Shown in pieces: positions 46,690 through 57,837 of a stretch of 64,000 nt of DNA. Position 1 is the first letter of the stretch; every line of letters begins with the position of its first letter. This DNA is from Ramazzottius varieornatus (taxonomy: Eukaryota; Tardigrada; Eutardigrada; Parachela; Ramazzottiidae). Under the pieces are notes generated by a model. It worked only from the letters and a program-made list of their open reading frames with translations, ran no database searches and had not been told where the DNA came from. The translations under genes were made by a program, and so were the position numbers. The stretch spans positions 748,581 through 812,580 of the forward strand of contig BDGG01000013.1 in NCBI GenBank assembly GCA_001949185.1. Direction: 5' to 3'.

Positions 46690-47959
46690 ATGCAGGGCAA
46701 ATCCCGCTACTGGATCATAGCGGCATGTGTGCTGGAGATACTCTACGGACTAGCATTTATGGCCATTGGCGTCGCTTGCTCATACCTGGCGGTTCCGCGT
46801 GCTAACACCAGTCCGGTCAAGGTTCCGCTGACATGGCAAGCCGGAAGCGAAGCGGGAACCGGCATGGACTACCAGTCGGACTATCAGATACGGAAAGAGA
46901 TTACGGGTAAAATCATCTAAGCCAAGACCTATTCTTGACAAAAATCGTAGACAGACATCGCCGTTCTGCCAGTTTGCTCGCTTCTACATACTATAATTCA
47001 TCGTGCTGCCTAATCCACGAACAATTTTCAACCATCGTTCAATACGTACTACGAAATTCCGAGCAATATTGTGCTTCAACATTTCCTATCGAGTGAAAAG
47101 TGGACTCATTGTAGGACAAGGAATATGGCTATCAATCCTGTACGTTCTCACCGGCTTTCTTGGAGTTGTCACCGGTCAGGAAAACGACCGAGTCGTTCCC
47201 CTCCTCCACACCATCCTGGCACTCGTCTGTATCACATGGGCACCCCTCATGTGGGAAATGCTGTACCTTTTGGTGCGTCCAGCTTCCACATTCCCCTACA
47301 GCTTCCTCTACGAGATGGACTTTATCACATCGCAGTCGCACTGGATCGCCTACATCGTCACCATCTGTGTGGTCGTTGCCGGTTCAGCACTGTATCTGTT
47401 CAGCGCCGCGTTGGCCGCTTACCAGTACGGCCTGCGTATGGTCGATCGAAGTGTGGCATTGAAGGAATCTTCTCCTCGACGATCGCACTTGGACGTTGAG
47501 GCTGTCCGAGCATCTCCCGCTGTCACTCGCTCAAGGCAAAGCTTAGCCATGCGAGAGTCCAAATCGCCGGAAGCGACAAGGATAGCGCGAAGCAGCACGA
47601 ACCATTCAACACTGAGACATGGTTCGGAACGAGGAAGAGAAGTTTATGATTCGCCCAAAACCGATCTGACCATGAGGAGACTGCGGAGCGAGCGTTCCTC
47701 GGAGGAAGGACTGACTGATCAACCGAGGACGAGATCGACCTACGAGAACCTGGCCAATGGTCCACAGCACAGCGCGAGGTCGCACCGTTCGAGTACTGCG
47801 ACGGACTTGGATGAAGAAGAGGGCGGCTATCGAGTACTACCCAGTTTGAAACAGAATGGTCCCAGCCCGAACGTTCTGAAGAGGAACCAGGAGGAAAACG
47901 TCGACCATTCTGTGGTTTTGAGTCATTATTATCGTGATGCTCAAGAGGCTGTTGTTTAA
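46690..47959 (+). CDS. four-span membrane protein with long charged cytosolic tail
   Basis: Two exons, 46690-46906 and 47094-47959, join in phase (acceptor TATCGAG); about 360 aa. Hydrophobic segments: YWIIAACVLEILYGLAFMAI near residues 6-35, then LSILYVLTGFLGVV, LHTILALVCITWAPLMWEML, and IAYIVTICVVVAGSALYLFS near residue 165. The first extracellular loop is short (about 40 residues) and lacks the CCG of tetraspanins, so it is not one. The arrangement resembles MARVEL, sarcospan or MS4A-type four-span proteins, but I cannot place it in a family. The 175-residue C-terminus is rich in R, S and E with many RS/RR pairs, a candidate phosphorylated tail, and ends EAVV, a possible PDZ ligand. Plasma-membrane scaffold is a guess. 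Confidence 0.7.
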
Positions 47960-48215
47960 ATATGGAGAGGATTTCATCGCAATAATGAACACCATATCAT
48001 GATCATACATTTTTTTCGCTTTTGCGCGTACTGGAAGTTTTTCTATCGATTATCTGGTTCCGGCATTACGATGAAAGACGTATCGTAATAGTTCATCCCA
48101 GAAATTTGGTACATGTCCGTGCTGCCGCGATTTTTGGGAACAGCTAGCAACATTGCAATAATTGTAACGGGTACTCATGCTCCGATCATCTTGACTCGTT
48201 TTGCTCACCGCATAG

Positions 48216-48385
48216 CAGAGCTGCGGAGCTATTTAGCTCGTTTTAGCTCGCGAGCTGAATCTGCCTTTTTTCTACGAAACGCAGAACAGGGTTGTGCAGC
48301 GCACAAACCTGGATGAGCTTTTTGTAAAAACCTCGTAGAAGAAAGGCGAAATGAGCCGAACGAGCTAAATAGCTCCGCAGGACTG
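48216..48385. repeat. 170-bp hAT-type MITE with 8-bp target duplication
   Basis: The termini start CAGAGCTGCGGAGCTATTTA (left) and CAGTCCTGCGGAGCTATTTA (right, inverted). Both flanks carry the identical CCGCATAG (48208-48215 and 48386-48393). The CAG start, G/C-rich inverted end and 8-bp duplication are typical of non-autonomous hAT elements. Confidence 0.85.
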
Positions 48386-48619
48386 CCGCATAGGTGGAAC
48401 ATGCACGACGGTCGAACCGAGATAACAAAACAATGCCGATGCCTTTCCAACTGAAGCTGAATGATAACGTTAGCATTACCCTGTGCGAAACTTTGCAAGT
48501 TGCTTTTGCTCAATCAGCCTACTGTGCTTTGCAGAATTTAGTAAATCCTAAACAAAAATTCCTTTCGAGTGCTACTTACTCCTTGAGCCGATCTTTTGGT
48601 ATTATTTACCGACGGGAAA

Positions 48620-50034
48620 ATGTCAGGGTTGAAGGTCGTTACGTTATTTGTAGGCACAGTGCTGCTGATTTTTCCCTGTGGCCGAGCAATGGTTTGTTGA
48701 AATATGCGCTTAGTTTCTGACTGCTGTGATCCATGACCGATTCTCCAATAGCAACTTTTTTCAGCCCATAGGGACAGACGACGTCGAGGAACCAGATCTC
48801 CTACAAGGAAGCGAGTACAACAGTCGAGGAGGTATTGTTTTTTAGACAAACCATCAGACGATCAGAAACGAGCGCTTAACCTAGCTTCTGTTGACGTTCC
48901 CCAGAAGTGGGCGTGTGGCTAGAACGTAGCCTTGTTGTTTCTAGATTTGGTCGAGGGGGACATGTTGCTGGATGATCAGGTAAACTCAGGATGAAATGTC
49001 GTAAGCACGGCGAAATTTGGCCACGCTGTTAGGACAAATAAATGCATCAAAGCCATAATTTTTTAGGACCTATCCCGAAATGGACTTCTGAACGCGCGGT
49101 ACCTGTGGCGGTACCGGCGAGTCTACTACACCATTGCCGCCAACTTCAGCGCCGAAGACAGAGCACTCATTCGAGAAGTAAGGCCTGGACAACGACGTGC
49201 GTGAAGGCAGGCCTCCGATCACGGACTGTTCTGGTTTCAGTCTCTTCGGGAGTATGATCGCAAAACCTGCCTCCAGCTCATTGAACTACCTCAAGTAATG
49301 ACCAGCCGGCCACCATGGATGGAAGACTACATTGTGGTTTATTCCGAGGACGATGGGTACGAGCTGATATTGAAGCACATGTGCACATGTTTACGAAATT
49401 TTTTGACTGTTGAGACCGATAGCCTTTCCGTACAGGTGCTATTCCTCCGTGGGTCGTCGGGGTGGAGCCCAGCGAGTATACCAGTCCTACTCTCTACAGT
49501 GTGGGGACTTTGACTGATTTTTGCTCTTCATTTTAGTTGAACCTGCAGTCGCCGGGCTGTATGAGACGCGGGACTATTATCCATGAGTTCATGCACGCAA
49601 TTGGGTGAGATTGATCGACTAGTCCCAATTCTTCAAGTGCAGCACATTCGATCCTTTGACAGGTTCTACCACGAGCAAAGTCGCACCGATCGAGATGACT
49701 ATGTGGAAATCAACTGGGCCAACATCCCCGACGACAAGCGACACAACTTCGACACTTATCCCTGGAGCCGCATCACGGTCCTGGGCGAGCCTTACGATTA
49801 TGAATCGGTCATGCACTACAGTAGGTTCTTCGTTCACTGGAAACGCAAAAGGTAGAACTAGAAACAACTACCATTTTTGAAATGTTCCTCTGGCATACAG
49901 GCTCTACGGCTTTTACAAATGTGTCGGGAGTTCAGACAATTATCCCGAAACAACCGGGAGTGATCATGGGACAACGTGTGGATTTCTCCTTGAGTGACAT
50001 TAAGAAGATCAATCGACGATACGCATGTTCTTGA
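48620..50034 (+). CDS. secreted astacin metalloprotease (M12A)
   Basis: Nine exons with consistent phases: 48620-48691, 48765-48831, 48945-48979, 49067-49177, 49241-49356, 49436-49475, 49537-49604, 49663-49820, 49901-50034; about 266 aa. Exon 1 is a signal peptide ([19 protein letters not shown]). The propeptide holds VEGD, the aspartate switch with V in place of the usual F. The mature start is [28 protein letters not shown] is followed by the zinc site [15 protein letters not shown], split by an intron inside the G codon, then TDRDDYVE. The Met-turn is SVMHYS, and the chain ends INRRYACS, with the last cysteine present. It is a single-domain enzyme with no CUB or EGF tail. It has nine exons, against six in the 13.9 kb astacin, and differs throughout, so the two are old paralogues. 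Confidence 0.93.
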
Positions 50035-50500
50035 GTTCAGCAGGTTCACAGGAGCCTCATTGCCGTTCGCTTTGTTTCTGATTTGAGATCTTGTTCGTTA
50101 GATGAGGTTCCCGTTTTGCGGCCTTTACCACTTTACTGACATTTCGACTGCAGAGATGCGTATTTTCTTGCTCGTCTGGGCGGACCTGCAGCCGTAATAC
50201 GGCAGTTTCATAGCTTCCTGTAGTGTATCTGATTAGAGACGGATAAAAAAGACCGTCCTCGTATCACAGCCGAACAAATTCCAGATAACAACCCGGAAAC
50301 ACAATAGTGTTTATATCATTATAATTATAATGCATCACTAATATAATGTCTACAAAACGTGCCAAGGAGCGTCTAGTGACTATGATAAGGAGAAACCGAG
50401 GGTACCTAGGCTATTTTGTTCACAAAGTGATCATATGCAGAGTGCTCTTTAACCCAAACTTCTTTCAACACCTTGTACTTTTCCAGCATTATAATTTACG
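50035..50500. other. intergenic
   Basis: AT-rich spacer between the astacin stop and the next gene; nothing recognised. Confidence 0.35.
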
Positions 50501-53500
50501 ATGAAAAATCGAGAAACAATGGCGAAGGATGGTCGCCGATCGGTTGTCGGATTTCTGGTTTTTTTCTTCGCGGTGACCTGTTACGCCATCCAAGCATCTG
50601 ACGCTGACGACAATGATTTGGGTATCTGCATACGAGAATGCCTCCAAAGTGTTTTTCCTCCGAATCGGTCTTTTATAACATCAGGTTCTTTTGAACATCA
50701 AACTGTACCATAAGTTGCATTTGCTACCATTTGCTACCAAAATGAACGTTGTACCAGTGTCCGAAAAATTTGAGGTTTCGAATCGAAAATGCAGGGGTTT
50801 AGTCCAGCCAGTCTTGGCGTCAGTAGCGTGCGATTTCTGGAGACACGTACCTGCAGCTGTCTTTACATTAGCTTGTTTCCAACACCTTTCGCTTGATTGA
50901 TTGATTAAGTGGACGTGCGCAGTACGCTGCACAGCGTGTGTGCGCGGATCAGCCTCATGGCTGCCACTTTCGAAGCTTTCAGAAATATGTGCGTAACCTC
51001 TTTACCTTTGGTCGGATAAGCTTTCTGCAAACGAATTCAGGTTCCGGGATGTCTGCAAAATGATGGCAGACACGCGCATCAAAAACTTGTCGGGGGACAA
51101 AACACAAAAACTCGATTCCTGAACAGTTTGGTCCGACACCCCTTGGACATTACCTCCTTCTCGACGATATCTTCCTGTTTGCGGACCAGTGGATGCAACC
51201 AACAATATGTGGAAAAATGTACCGTGGTATCCTTATCAGTTCCGGTACACCGATGACGGAAAAGAAGGTAACGAAGGAATGCAGTTTGTGTAGGCCACTC
51301 ACAACTGCACGTACAGAAGTCTGTCAGATTTTCATAGTACCAATGCGAACTTCGCCATCACGCAATCTTCTGTGGTTAGTGTAGGTCCGACCCGACCGGG
51401 TCGATCGACCAATGGTCGTTTGGTCGATGGTCGATCGACCCTGTGGTCACCGCAATGTTAGGATTTAAAGGGCCATAAAGGCTCGGAAATCTCATGAGGC
51501 TGACGAGTGGGTACGTGAGCGTTCTCGTGATATTGATTTTTGTCTGATGTATGGCTATTGTAGACTTGACGCAGGTAAAAGGTAGAAAAAATGATAAAAG
51601 GAACAAAAACACTAATCGGCGAACACGTCGTCCGGCACTGATTCATCGTCGGTAGTTTCCCAGCAGTCATGGTCTTCATCCTCAGAGTCTTCCACAACTT
51701 CATCTTTTATCCATTCCTCGTCGTTCTCATCCGGGCCATGCTCAAGGAAAGATCCTTCCCACGACCTCGAGCATATGGACGCCCTGATTGTAAGCGCTTG
51801 CATCTTCGATCGGTTGTAGTGTATAAGCATACGGCCCAGTGAATTGGTCTGTTCGGAAGCAATTGCAGTGGCTTGAATGACCATATGGTCAAAGGTCATC
51901 GACTGCAGATTACCATACTTCGCCCCATTCCGTTTCTACCACTCAATTGGATCAATTTGGGCGTTGGCTGGTTTTTTTAGTATGTACGCGTCCAAGTTGT
52001 CGGCATCTAGTGAGACATACGAAGTGCTGGCGGAGGTTGTGGCTAATGTGGATACTGATCCAGAACCACCACTGGCTCTCGCCTGAGCTTTTTTCAGCGC
52101 CCGGTCGTATATGCCGGGTTTGCTTGTACATTGGCGCTGAGTGTCGTTTCTGTCACCAAATAAATTATGTGAACATTTCACAGCAAAATTTGACCTCTCT
52201 CCCCATCATCGTTTCTCTATAGTTATTTACTCGTTAAGACAGTCGAAGGCTGAATACGTCTTCGGGCGGCCAGTGAGTTTGGCTGTATGAACTGTTCACA
52301 GGATTTACCTCGAAGCAGTCTGATATCTCACCAGCGTTTCACGCATAAGCGGTAGTACTCTTTCTTTCGCATCCGGTGTCAGAATGGACACGTCGGACCT
52401 TGGGTCCAGTACCGTCGCTGCGAGCACTTCGGTCAGGTTGACCTTCTCCCAGTAGAAGTCCATCTTCTGCTGCATTGCTTCCACGGCTTCTTCAATATCG
52501 GGATGGTCTGCAAGTGTTGATATATTTAATCAGTTTGTCCAGGCCAATAATTAGGCAGGGTAAGTAAACGGTACTGTCAGCGTCAGGACCGACGCGGCCT
52601 GTATCGATTATCGAATAGATAAAACTGTTGCTCATGGGACGGGCATGGTACCGAAAAGTTAAGTAGTTTCGGTTTGATTGATGAAATGTGGCCTGGCCAT
52701 AATACTGCCAATCCGCTATTGAAGTTATGCCAGCAACCCGAAGCCAGTTGCACGTAGGCTTGACGTAGGCAACTCAAGTGAATGTAATCAATTTTGGGCA
52801 ATGGCGAATTTCACCATTTTTTACTGGAGTTTCACCGGTGTGTCACCAATTCATCATAACTGCCCGAAGTCTCGCGAAGATCAAACATAATTCTTTCACC
52901 TGCGGGAACGTATTTCGATAAGCTTTAACCGCACCAGCAGAAACGTTCTATATCCTGTCGGCGGTAAAAGAGGTCATGCCTTTGGAAACGCATGTCAAAG
53001 TCGTAACAAAATATTTGTCGTATTCAGTTGGACGGATTCGGATTCGTTTTGTCTTTATGATACTTACTCTGTACTAAAGGGAAGGCGATCAAAACAAGCT
53101 TCCCTGGTTGAAAATTTTATGGAGAAGCCGTGGAGCTGCTGAATGGTCTTGGCGCAGTTATGGTGAAACTTCGAGTGGTTATTGATAAATGGTGACACTC
53201 CGGTGAGACTTCAGAAAAAAATGGTGAAATTCGCCATTGCCCGAAATCGATTACATTCATTTGAGTTGCCTACGTCAAGCCTACGTCCTATTGGTTTCAG
53301 GCCGCCGGGATAACTTCAATGGCGGATTTGCAGTATTATGGCCGGGCCACATTTCATCAATCAAACCAAAACTACTTAACTTCTCGGTACCATGACCGTC
53401 CCATAAGCAAAAGTTTTATGCATTCCGTACAGGCCGCGTCCCCTGGTCAGGGTCACTGTGTTCTCCTTACCTGATGCAGTTTGTTCTTCCAAATGCTCTT

Positions 53501-56500
53501 TCAACTCGTTCATTACTGGAAGGACCTTCGACAAAGTGGGTTTTTCTTTCTGGATAATTCCAGCGTAGCCTCGTACAATGGCTTCAGCAGAGAAACAAAC
53601 ATTTCCACTTCGTCCCATTGGAAGTCATTCATTTGGTATTCATCCATGTTTCTATAAGTCCTGGAAAACTCGTCCAGACTGGATCGGAAGGTCAGGGCAA
53701 CATTCAACATCATGTACGTCGAGTTCCAGCGTGTAGTAACATCCAACGGTACACGTATAGCTTCTCGCTTGGGTCGCTGTTTCTTTTGTATTTTTTGAAA
53801 ATGGGAGAACGCTTTGTCGTGTCCAAGCGTCTTGGCGTACTCGCGCACCACGGTGGTGGTATCTTGTAGTTCTTTCACTCCTTCCTGACATACCAGATTG
53901 ATGACATGAGCAGCACATCTTACTCGAATAATTTGGGGCTGCTCGATTTGCCACCAGTCCATCGCGGAATCCAGATTGGTGGCATTATATCTGCCGTAAC
54001 GGAGACGATACGATCCGTTATGCGGAAGTATCAGTGATTTTCTTCAAAGCTTTAAAGGTGGTCTCTCCGTCATGCGGATGTTCGATGCGAACGAAGTCAA
54101 GAACGCAGTTGAAGAAGGTTTCGTGGTCCGGTGAGAACCAATGTGCAGTGACCACAAGGAAGCTGAGTCTGTTTATCGCACTCCAGTAACCAGTTTTTAA
54201 AGCGATCTTACTGCCAGTATCTTGCAACAGATCCTTCAGCTGCCGTCTTGCTTCGAAGAAATGGGTCTTAATATCCCTGCTGATAGCCTTACGTCCGGGA
54301 GGCTCGTAGTTCTTATGACACTTCTTCAGAAGCCTTCGGAAATACTTGTTGGATACCACTCGAAAAGCTTGGAAGTCGTGGTACACCCATCGAACCAGAG
54401 CACGATCAATTTCCTCCTTCAGCTGTGGGTTGATCCTCCTCGCGGTGGAGGGTCGAACGACATGGCCCTCGTCCTGGATGCGGTGGGCTTTCTCAACGTG
54501 CCTCCACAGGTTTGTAGTCGATGTCGAGAAATCCTTACCGCATTCCTGCTTGGTCTTCGGATCCACAACGATACATCTCGCCCCTTTCACCTTCTTGCGG
54601 ATATTACGTGAGGCAGGCAGCATACTGAAGTAAACCCAAACTTTCGACGCCACTGACCGTTGACTATCCTGGCTTTCGTTGTCGTCGCCTCCGTTACTGC
54701 GGTCTTCTCGGTCATCTTCATCGAGATCAGATGGTAGTGGTGGGTTGTCATTTTGCCAGTCGCCGTCTTCATCCGAATTATGCTCCGAACTGTCGCTCCG
54801 GTGCACCGTCGGTTGAACAGTCTTCCGGGTCTTTCGGCCTCTGGCTGGTTGTGCTGCAGTTGTACTCGACAAATGGCGCGTACTCAATCAAAGCTTCGGT
54901 ATTGTTTTCCCGTAGTCCCCCATAGCTAAAAACCAGCGCTGACCACTGCGCCACTTGCAAGAGGCGGAAGCTATACAGTTGAGAGCTTAAGCACAACCAT
55001 GACCTCGACTCTAAATCTAAACTTCCTGAGTTCCCTGTGAGTTCACGTGTACTAGCTGAATTCATGGCAACAAGCAATACCAAGCTTAGCGGGAAACAAT
55101 TGTTCAATCTGCACCTTACGACGTGTTCTCTGTTATGATTCAACAAGACCAAATCAGATTTCGTTACAATGCTCGCGCTGCATACCCGATTGTCGGTCTG
55201 TAAGGCTTCTTCTTCTGATGTGGGGAAATGCACACATGCATCGTTAGTAAGGGCCTCCAAACCTCACGCGGTAATGTGTACTTCAGTTACGTGGGGACCA
55301 CGGACGCGTTAGGCGCCTAACAATGCACTGTCAAAAGCGGAGTGGCAGAAATCAGCAAAACCGGACCATTTTTACCCGATTATCGTCTGATGATGTTCGC
55401 GCGTCGACCTCGTGCTGCATCCTCAAAACCGTTAATGCTAACTGTTTCCACGTTGAAATGTGTGAACAAGCATAGATATTCTAGCAATCTGTCGACCTGC
55501 AGGTCGACCATCGACCAAACGACCACATGGTCATCGACCCGGTCGGGTCGGACCTACACCATCTGTGGTTTTGTCTTACTGTAGGAAATTTTGCGGTGAA
55601 GTCCAACTGTACTCGTCTGGCGATCGACAAGCCGACCGTTGGACCGGAAGCCATTGCCACGCTGCGCACAAGCGTTTACCAGCACGGCACGCCGAACTAT
55701 GAATGTCGGCGGTTTTACGTTTCGTTCTGGGTCCGCTTCTCAGACCGGCCAGTCTTCACCGAAAATCCCGAAGACGAGTTGCGGTTTTTCCTGAGCCTGC
55801 AGTTATTTCGTCCACGTCAGACCACAAACGCGACGTTACCTCAAATCAAACTGTGGGGAAAAGAGGCGTCTGATTTTACAGGCATTGAGAAAAACGAGTG
55901 GTATTCTGTTTCAGCCAACTTTACGGAAAACGAACCTTTCAGTCTTGTGTTTTTCGCTCACCACAAAAACAACTGTACAAACCCAGAAGTCAGCGGAGTC
56001 ATCCTTATTGATGACTTTGTTACAACAACAGGTAAAAGGGCTGCGCGCGGTTCTAACTTATTCGTACTTGCACATGATCAGTGAGAATATCTGGAAGTAT
56101 TGAGGTCATCGATATCTTTTGAATCGGATTATTCCATTCGGGTAATTGGCTCTTCCTTGCGTTGAGCAGATTGCGCGAGACCGATAACCATCCCAGCGAC
56201 GCCCGACTCTACCACACTGAGGTTTACCACAAGGCCAAACACGACATCAAAAACCCCAATGATAACGACTGCGACAAAGCTGTCCACAACATCACAGCCA
56301 ACACCGAACTCCGGACCTACTATTCGTGAAACAGTTCCACAAAGGACAACCGTGTTAACAACACCTGCGCCACTAACCTGCGCAAACATCAGCACTCGTT
56401 GTATGGGCTACGCCGAGCGTACTCTGTTCCGCCGAAAGCTGTCCTGCTCTTTCGAGAATATTGACCTTTCAATCCAGACAGCTGACCGTTACAAATTACC

Positions 56501-57233
56501 GGTTTGCGGTCCAACCGAGCCATCCTACGAGACAGGAGCCCTCGACGTGTGGAGAACCACTGCATGATACCCGTATCAGTTTCAGTTTAACAGCCAAAAT
56601 GCTGTTGAAGGTAACTTCTCCACCAGTTGCCTTAGAAGAAAGTCCCTCTAAGTATCGCATTTTGACACTCACAGGTGATTTCTCCGTAAAATCCAACTGT
56701 ATGCGTTCGCGATTTCCTTCAAGTGCGATTTCGAGCTTCAACGCCACCGCCGCTCTGCGCAGTAGCCCGTTCGACGTGAGCACCGAGTGCCGCCATTTTT
56801 ATGTTTCGTTTCGGGTGCGCTTCTCGGAAGAGCCGACATACTCAGAACATCACAGTGATCGGAATCGATTTTTCCTCAGTCTTGGCTTGTACTACACTTC
56901 AGGCCAGACTTCCGACACAATATCCAATCTGCCCAAAATGGTCTTGTGGGGTGGCAGCCGGTCAGATTTTGTCCGCATGACCGGAAACAAGTGGTACCAT
57001 GTCGACACTGAGTTCCTCGGACAAGAGACGTTTTGTTTGGTATTCTTCGCCCACCATAGAAACGAATGCTCGAGAGACGGCGGAGAAATCTACTTAGACG
57101 ACGTCACAACTCACACGGGTAAGCATATGGTGTCACTCGCATCACTCTTTGCTGCTATTCTCTTTCCCATGTGACACGCGATAGTACATGCTGGTTTTTT
57201 TCAGACTGCGTCAGGCCACCCCGTGCAAAGTGA
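50501..57233 (+). CDS. secreted two-MAM mucin-linker protein (tandem paralogue), with an in-frame TGA
   Basis: Inferred exons: 50501-about 50650 (signal peptide, VVGFLVFFFAVTCYA), about 51127-51268, 55585-56031, 56170-56610, 56675-57118, 57205-57233, all phase-compatible. The first MAM-like domain runs from SRRYLPVCGPVDATNNMW to DFVTTTG. A Thr/Pro linker follows (PITIPATPDSTT .. TTAPL-type), then a second MAM-like domain from RKLSCSFENIDLS to YLDDVTTHTG. The chain then ends within nine residues (DCVRPPRAK). MAM domains mediate cell or matrix adhesion, and no transmembrane part remains. Two oddities. The first domain's start is shorter than in the sister gene. In the second domain TGA stands where the sister gene has the Trp codon of PWYPYQF (about 56565), so the gene may be dead or the base wrong. 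The second intron (51269-55584) holds a whole hAT element. Confidence 0.65.
51612..54887 (-). CDS. hAT-family transposase with BED finger
   Basis: Coding blocks on the minus strand: 54887-about 54018, 53962-about 53471, about 52514-52300, about 52181-51930, and 51899-51612. The N-terminus is acidic and Ser-rich, then a BED finger (GARCIVVDPKTKQECGKDFS, then LWRHVEKAHR). The core has KTGYWSAINRLSFLVVTAHW, then RCAAHVINLVCQEGV and TTRWNSTYMMLNVALTFRSS. Next comes VLAATVLDPRSD, matching the family's LDPR motif. The end, with TFDHMVIQATAIASEQTNS and SICSRSW, matches the C-terminal dimerisation region, followed by an acidic tail. Exon 2 ends at a clean donor (GCATCAG|GTAAGG) whose acceptor is near 52515; that intron contains a foldback repeat. 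No internal stop seen in the blocks, so it may be functional. Confidence 0.75.
52591..53440. repeat. large foldback repeat within the hAT transposase intron
   Basis: Arms of over 230 bp in inverted orientation: GACGCGGCCTGTATCGATTA at 52591, with its counterpart ending CCGCGTC at 53440. The match continues through GGTACCG.GAAGTTAAGTAG, the CTACGTCAAGCCTACGT region and GGTGAAATTCGCCATTGCCC. The centre (about 52860-53190) is single copy. About 850 bp in all. No target duplication was identified. Confidence 0.85.
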
Positions 57234-57837
57234 CTAAAAACATGGCGCCAACAGGAGTGACCTCATATTGACTTCGGAATGACCTCGTGTAAACTAAACA
57301 CCTACTTCACTGTTGTTTTGCTAAGAAAATTTCAAGCTGGAACAAGTCGGTGTTTTTCGCTGTCTGTGCGGTCATGCTTTATTTGCCTTTATCGCGCCTC
57401 ATGTACGTAATAAGTGAACCCATCACATAACCGTACTCTCGTAGCAATGGGCTTAACTACGAAAGCCGAACAATGTAATTTAGTGGACAAGAAGAGATAC
57501 TATTGTTTGAGATGCGCCATCAGAAGGTGATTATCACCCCGGAATGTTTGCTCAATGCTTGTCCGGCGCGGGTCTACGCATAGTTATGTCTACAAGTGGC
57601 ATACTCATTCATATGAAGCAGCTGGACCTTGCCATGGTTCCTGCCTGCGATATTTCGAATTCCCCTAGTTTGTATTTGATTGTTCAGTCGTTGTCACAGA
57701 CTGGGTTTGTCCTTCCTTGCTCCTGCATAGCGTGAATGATGGCTCGAAATGGGTTCTTTTGTGTGATGGCCAGAACGTACTTACCTTGACATGAGATCGT
57801 TGGCTCATCGTTTTATTCCAGAAGGACTGTATCGGTC
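57234..57837. other. intergenic, between the two MAM-mucin genes
   Basis: About 600 bp; no repeat or gene recognised. It should contain the promoter of the second gene. Confidence 0.35.

Larger units (their letters stand above)
51377..55561 (-). mobile_element. hAT transposon inside an intron, 8-bp target duplication
   Basis: The ends are TAGTGTAGGTCCGACCCGAC (51377) and the inverse of TGGTGTAGGTCCGACCCGAC (ending 55561). They are flanked by identical TCTGTGGT (51369-51376 and 55562-55569). The element is 4185 bp, oriented opposite to the host gene. The uninterrupted homologous intron of the sister gene reads TCTGTAGT at the same place (near 58286-58293). Confidence 0.93.
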
